Shown: in pieces, positions 16,588-19,034 of the stretch
Numbering within the stretch: the first letter of the stretch is position 1
How the letters are laid out: every line of letters begins with the position of its first letter
NCBI GenBank assembly: GCA_030731635.1
Contig: JANQTR010000083.1
Coordinates: 1-19,034 of the forward strand
DNA: 19,034 bases
Reading direction: 5' to 3'
Origin: Erythrobacter sp.
GTDB taxonomy: Bacteria; Pseudomonadota; Alphaproteobacteria; Sphingomonadales; Sphingomonadaceae
Made by a program: the position numbers and the translations under genes
The notes under the pieces: model-generated
Database searches by the model: none
What the model was told of the DNA's origin: nothing
What the model saw: the letters and a program-made list of their open reading frames with translations, nothing else

Positions 16588-16859
16588 TCGGCCGGCACAC
16601 CCGCCTTGATCGCCACTGCATGAACGCGCCCGCCGACAATATCGCCCAAGGCTGCAATCACGGCGCGCTGGCGGGCGAGGCGGTTCATCGGGGCAAACGC
16701 CGCCGCTTCGATCTCGATGGTGAAATGCGACTCGCCCGACCCATCGTCGCCCATGTGGCCGCTATGCTTGGCGCTGTCGTTGATGATCGCGAGGCGGGCG
16801 GGCGCAAATGCTGCGGTCAGCAGGGCCTCCATTTCGGCAGCAACACTTACCGTCATCAT
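16584..16859 (-). CDS. bolA: BolA family protein
   Basis: With the ATG at 16859 the protein is about 92 residues, the normal BolA size. Conserved features are HSGHMG, ESHFTIEI, LARQRAVIAAL and VHAVAIKAG. BolA proteins are cytosolic partners of monothiol glutaredoxins in iron-sulfur handling and can also bind DNA. AAAGGAAA just upstream fits either ATG at 16859 or the adjacent one at 16856. A longer in-frame reading from 16931 adds 24 residues with no BolA similarity and would nearly abut the divergent J-domain gene, so I rejected it. It is followed by the overlapping nudix gene. Confidence 0.92.
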   Translation of the reverse strand: MMTVSVAAEMEALLTAAFAPARLAIINDSAKHSGHMGDDGSGESHFTIEIEAAAFAPMNRLARQRAVIAALGDIVGGRVHAVAIKAGVPAE

Positions 16860-16893
16860 CAATTTCCTTTTTTGCACACAATGGTTTTGCAAT

Positions 16894-16918
16894 TCAGGCT
16901 TGGAACTTGGGAGCCTGA
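16894..16918. promoter_or_regulatory. perfect 7-base inverted repeat between bolA and the J-domain gene, possible operator
   Basis: TCAGGCT (16894-16900) and AGCCTGA (16912-16918) form a perfect inverted repeat with an 11-base centre. It lies in the 77-base divergent spacer, ending 18 bases before the J-domain start. Centre-to-centre spacing of the two arms is 18 bases, about two helical turns, as is common for dimeric regulators. No recognised regulator consensus. Confidence 0.4.
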
Positions 16919-16936
16919 TCGCCATTCTCAAGGCCT

Positions 16937-17533
16937 ATGCCTTCACCACGGTTTCATGGGCGCGTCGAGAGCGAAGGGCGCCGCTGCGAAGCACCCGCCT
17001 GCTGCGAGGCGGGGGAATTCCGCGCGCCCGGCGGCCGCCCAAATGGCTTTGATGGGCCGGGCGACTGGCGCTGGTTCTGCCTTGAGCATGTGCGCGAATT
17101 CAACGCCGGTTATGATTGGTTCGAAGGGATGAGCGCTGAGGAAATCCTCGCCGCGCAGTCACCGATTGCTGGCTGGCGCAGCGAAACCCGCGCGTTTCGC
17201 CCTGATGCCGGGATCGACGGGGTGCCGCGCTGGGCCGATTATGCCGATCCTTTGGACGCTATCGCGGCGCGCGCGCGGGGCATCCGCAGCCGGGCCGAAG
17301 GGCGGGCGCGCGAGGCCGCCGTCAACATCCGCTTTTCGCCTGACGAGGCGCGTGCGCTTGAACTGATGGGACTGGGCAGCGATACGGATCGCACCCGTCT
17401 ACGGCGGCGCTATTCCGAACTGGTGCGCCGCTACCATCCAGACCGCAACGGCGGCGACCGGCAGCACGAAGCACGCCTGACTGCAGTGGTGGAGGCCTAT
17501 CAATTGCTCAAAGGCAGTGCGGCGCTGGCTTAA
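16937..17533 (+). CDS. J-domain protein with N-terminal Cys/His motif (DnaJ-like)
   Basis: The 198-residue protein has two parts. The N-terminal part shows Cys17, Cys22 and Cys23, then Cys48-x2-His51 (WRWFCLEHVREFN), a probable zinc site. GYDWFEGMSAEEI follows. The C-terminal J-domain (about 141-195) reads ALELMGLG...LRRRYSELVRRYHPDRNGG with the essential HPD at 167-169, so it should stimulate Hsp70 (DnaK) ATPase. This architecture is typical of alphaproteobacteria, where I recall it often sitting between bolA and cobS; here bolA is present but cobS is not. CAAGG before the ATG gives a modest ribosome site. The stop codon shares bases with the convergent GST stop. Confidence 0.9.
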   Translation: MPSPRFHGRVESEGRRCEAPACCEAGEFRAPGGRPNGFDGPGDWRWFCLEHVREFNAGYDWFEGMSAEEILAAQSPIAGWRSETRAFRPDAGIDGVPRWADYADPLDAIAARARGIRSRAEGRAREAAVNIRFSPDEARALELMGLGSDTDRTRLRRRYSELVRRYHPDRNGGDRQHEARLTAVVEAYQLLKGSAALA

Positions 17534-18156
17534 CCCTGCGCCGCCTTGATCAGTGCAGCATCAATTGCATTGGCTTCGGCATAGGCGGGACGCTGCGTGA
17601 TCCGGTCCACATAGGAGCGAAACGCCGGGCGTTCGGGGATCGATCCGAATCGCAGGCCCCACACGAATTGGCTGCCAAAGTAAGTGTCGGCCATAGTGAA
17701 GCGCGCGCCAGCGGCAAAGTCATTGGCAGACAGCCAGCTTTCGGCCGTATCAAGGGCGAGATCGAGGCTGCCGAACCCGGCCATGCCGGTCTTGCCCTCG
17801 GGCACTTCCCAGCCCATCGCTTTGCCGACCACGGCCTGTTCCAGCGGCCCGGCGGCAAAGAACAGCCAGCGGAAATAGGCGGCTTTTTCATGCGCGTCGG
17901 GCAGCAGGCCTGCCTGCGGGTGGGTTTCGGCGAGGTAGTGATTGATCGCCGCCGCTTCGGTCACGACGTGATCATGGCCGCCATGATGGTGCACCAATGT
18001 CGGCACCTTGTTCATCGGGTTGATCGCTTTGAAGCTATCTGGCCGGGTGGCCCAATCGAACACCACCTGATCGTAATCTGCGCCCGCCTCGTGCAGCGCC
18101 CAGCGCGAAATCTGTCCGCGGCTCATGGCGACGGTGTAGAAGGTGAATTCGGCCAT
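17530..18156 (-). CDS. glutathione S-transferase family protein
   Basis: The 208-residue protein has the two-domain GST layout: a thioredoxin-like N-terminal part (1-80) and a helical C-terminal part. The cis-proline loop is NKVPTL (Pro52). TEAAAINHYL (66-75) replaces the more usual ESxAI glutathione-binding motif, with alanine at the usual serine position. Ser12 (AMSRGQ) is a candidate thiol-activating residue. TMADTYFGSQ near 153-162 is the conserved N-capping-box-type motif. It likely conjugates or reduces small electrophiles in the cytosol; substrate unknown. The start has a strong AGGAGAG site. It follows the MpaB-like gene by 18 bases on the same strand, and its TAA overlaps the J-domain gene's TAA within TTAA (17530-17533). 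Confidence 0.93.
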   Translation of the reverse strand: MAEFTFYTVAMSRGQISRWALHEAGADYDQVVFDWATRPDSFKAINPMNKVPTLVHHHGGHDHVVTEAAAINHYLAETHPQAGLLPDAHEKAAYFRWLFFAAGPLEQAVVGKAMGWEVPEGKTGMAGFGSLDLALDTAESWLSANDFAAGARFTMADTYFGSQFVWGLRFGSIPERPAFRSYVDRITQRPAYAEANAIDAALIKAAQG

Positions 18157-18174
18157 TGGTCTCTCCTGCGAAAT

Positions 18175-19026
18175 CTAGGTGCGCGGCGCGTTTTGCCGGA
18201 ATGCCCAGCGCAAGGTGCGGCCCATTCCCCACGTCGCAGCGCGTGCGGGCAGCGCGGTCAGTAGCGGGCGTTGCAAGCGCAGCATCTGCCGCGCCCAATC
18301 GGGCAGCATGGCGACGGCATCGGCGGTGATCATGGTCTGCACCGCTTGCGGCGCGGCGTTGGGGCGCTGGCTCAGCACCAACTGCGCGACCTCACGCGCT
18401 GCAGGCGAGGTGGCGAGATCATGGCGCAACTCACGGAAAATCCGTTCCGCCTCGGCGCGTGTTTCGGGCACCGGATCAGCGCCGAGCGCGCGCGCGATCA
18501 CTGCGAACTGCCGGTAATATTCGTCCTGATCAGCACCGCTCATGTCAGGCCGCACGTGGCGCAGATAGCCTGCCAGAAAGCTCTGCGCCTCGGTCACGTG
18601 CACCCATGCCAGCGTGCGCGGATTGGTCGCTTCGTAACGGCTGCCATCGGGCAGGGTGCCGCCGACCTTGGCATGAATGCGGTTGACCCGATCGATCGCC
18701 TTAATCGCATCATCGCGGTGACCAAAGGTCGTGACTGCGATGAACCGTGCGGTGCGTTGCAGCCGCCCGTGCATGTCTTCGCGGAAATTGGAATGATCGA
18801 GAACGCCTTGCAGCGCGTGCGGGTGGAGCATCTGGAGCAGTAGCGCACGCACCCCGCCGGTCATCATCCCGACGATATCGGCGTGCACCTGTCGGATCGG
18901 CGTATCGCGTTCAAACAGCGCTTCGTCCGAGGGCGGGGTCGGCGTTTGCCCCTTGCTCGCGTCATGAAACACCCCGCGTACCTGAGAAACCAGTTTAAGG
19001 CGCAGCGATTCGACGGGATCGGGCAT
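18175..19026 (-). CDS. oxygenase MpaB / DUF2236 family protein, start near window edge
   Basis: At least 283 residues match the MpaB/DUF2236 (rubber-oxygenase Lcp-related) family. Characteristic blocks are TGGVRALLLQMLHPHALQGV, split by position as 57-76 with His68/His70, then LQRTARFIAVTTFG (89-102), INRVNRIH-like sequence ending at His118, and WVHVTEAQSFL (141-151). These histidines are candidate heme or metal ligands by analogy with latex clearing proteins; binding is not shown here. No signal peptide is apparent from the chosen ATG. That ATG (19026) is only eight bases from the edge, lacks a visible ribosome site, and the frame is open beyond it, so the true start could lie outside. It probably forms an operon with gst. 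Confidence 0.85.
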   Translation of the reverse strand: MPDPVESLRLKLVSQVRGVFHDASKGQTPTPPSDEALFERDTPIRQVHADIVGMMTGGVRALLLQMLHPHALQGVLDHSNFREDMHGRLQRTARFIAVTTFGHRDDAIKAIDRVNRIHAKVGGTLPDGSRYEATNPRTLAWVHVTEAQSFLAGYLRHVRPDMSGADQDEYYRQFAVIARALGADPVPETRAEAERIFRELRHDLATSPAAREVAQLVLSQRPNAAPQAVQTMITADAVAMLPDWARQMLRLQRPLLTALPARAATWGMGRTLRWAFRQNAPRT

Positions 19027-19034
19027 GACGGCAG

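Noticed and set aside
16860..16931. N-terminal extension of bolA from 16931
   Set aside because: The 24 extra residues have no BolA similarity, while the ATGs at 16859/16856 have a good ribosome site and give the usual size.

Overview
The window reads as chromosomal DNA of a GC-rich alphaproteobacterium, most likely a sphingomonad (Sphingomonadales, possibly the Erythrobacter group). This rests on the protein styles seen (long acidic NusB, short-form HisG, Cys/His-plus-J-domain protein, DUF2332, MpaB-type protein), dense ATGA-overlapping gene pairs, and a REP-like intergenic inverted repeat of a kind I associate with sphingomonads. No tRNA, rRNA, insertion sequence, phage gene or CRISPR array is visible. 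Assignment to a genus is inference.

Layout: positions 1-1543 (-) hold the N-terminal 514 residues of an exported DUF885 protein. 1646-3187 (-) is a carotenoid/stilbene oxygenase, divergent from a two-domain universal stress protein (3338-4147, +). A perfect FNR-type palindrome lies between these two. 4148-4307 is a gene-free spacer with four consecutive hairpins. 4308-7310 (-) is a compact three-gene group transcribed GNAT-like acyltransferase, then JmjC/cupin-like oxygenase, then TesB thioesterase. 7444-7481 is the terminator of hppA (7508-9601, -), a K+-independent membrane pyrophosphatase with a structured leader and GTG start. 9776-13101 (-) is a tightly coupled housekeeping operon read hisG, hisD, nusB, thiL. 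Divergent from it by 39 bases is a DUF2332 protein (13141-14247, +), followed by a REP-like inverted repeat. 14352-16054 (-) is an SDR plus epoxide-hydrolase-like pair. 16105-16859 (-) is bolA then nudix. 16937-17533 (+) is a Cys/His-plus-J-domain protein sharing its stop bases with a convergent GST (17530-18156, -). An MpaB/DUF2236 protein (18175-19026, -) lies just upstream of that GST.

How the genes work together: hisG/hisD serve histidine synthesis, nusB rRNA antitermination and thiL thiamine diphosphate synthesis. HppA hydrolyses pyrophosphate, a product of reactions such as HisG's, to pump protons. The FNR site suggests oxygen-responsive control of the stress protein. The SDR/epoxide hydrolase and MpaB/GST pairs look like oxidative or detoxification functions of unknown substrate. 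I found no convincing new multi-gene defence or mobile system. The best leads are the FNR site, the structured spacer at 4148-4307, the hppA leader, the REP-like element, the bolA/dnaJ inverted repeat and the GNAT-JmjC-TesB cluster.
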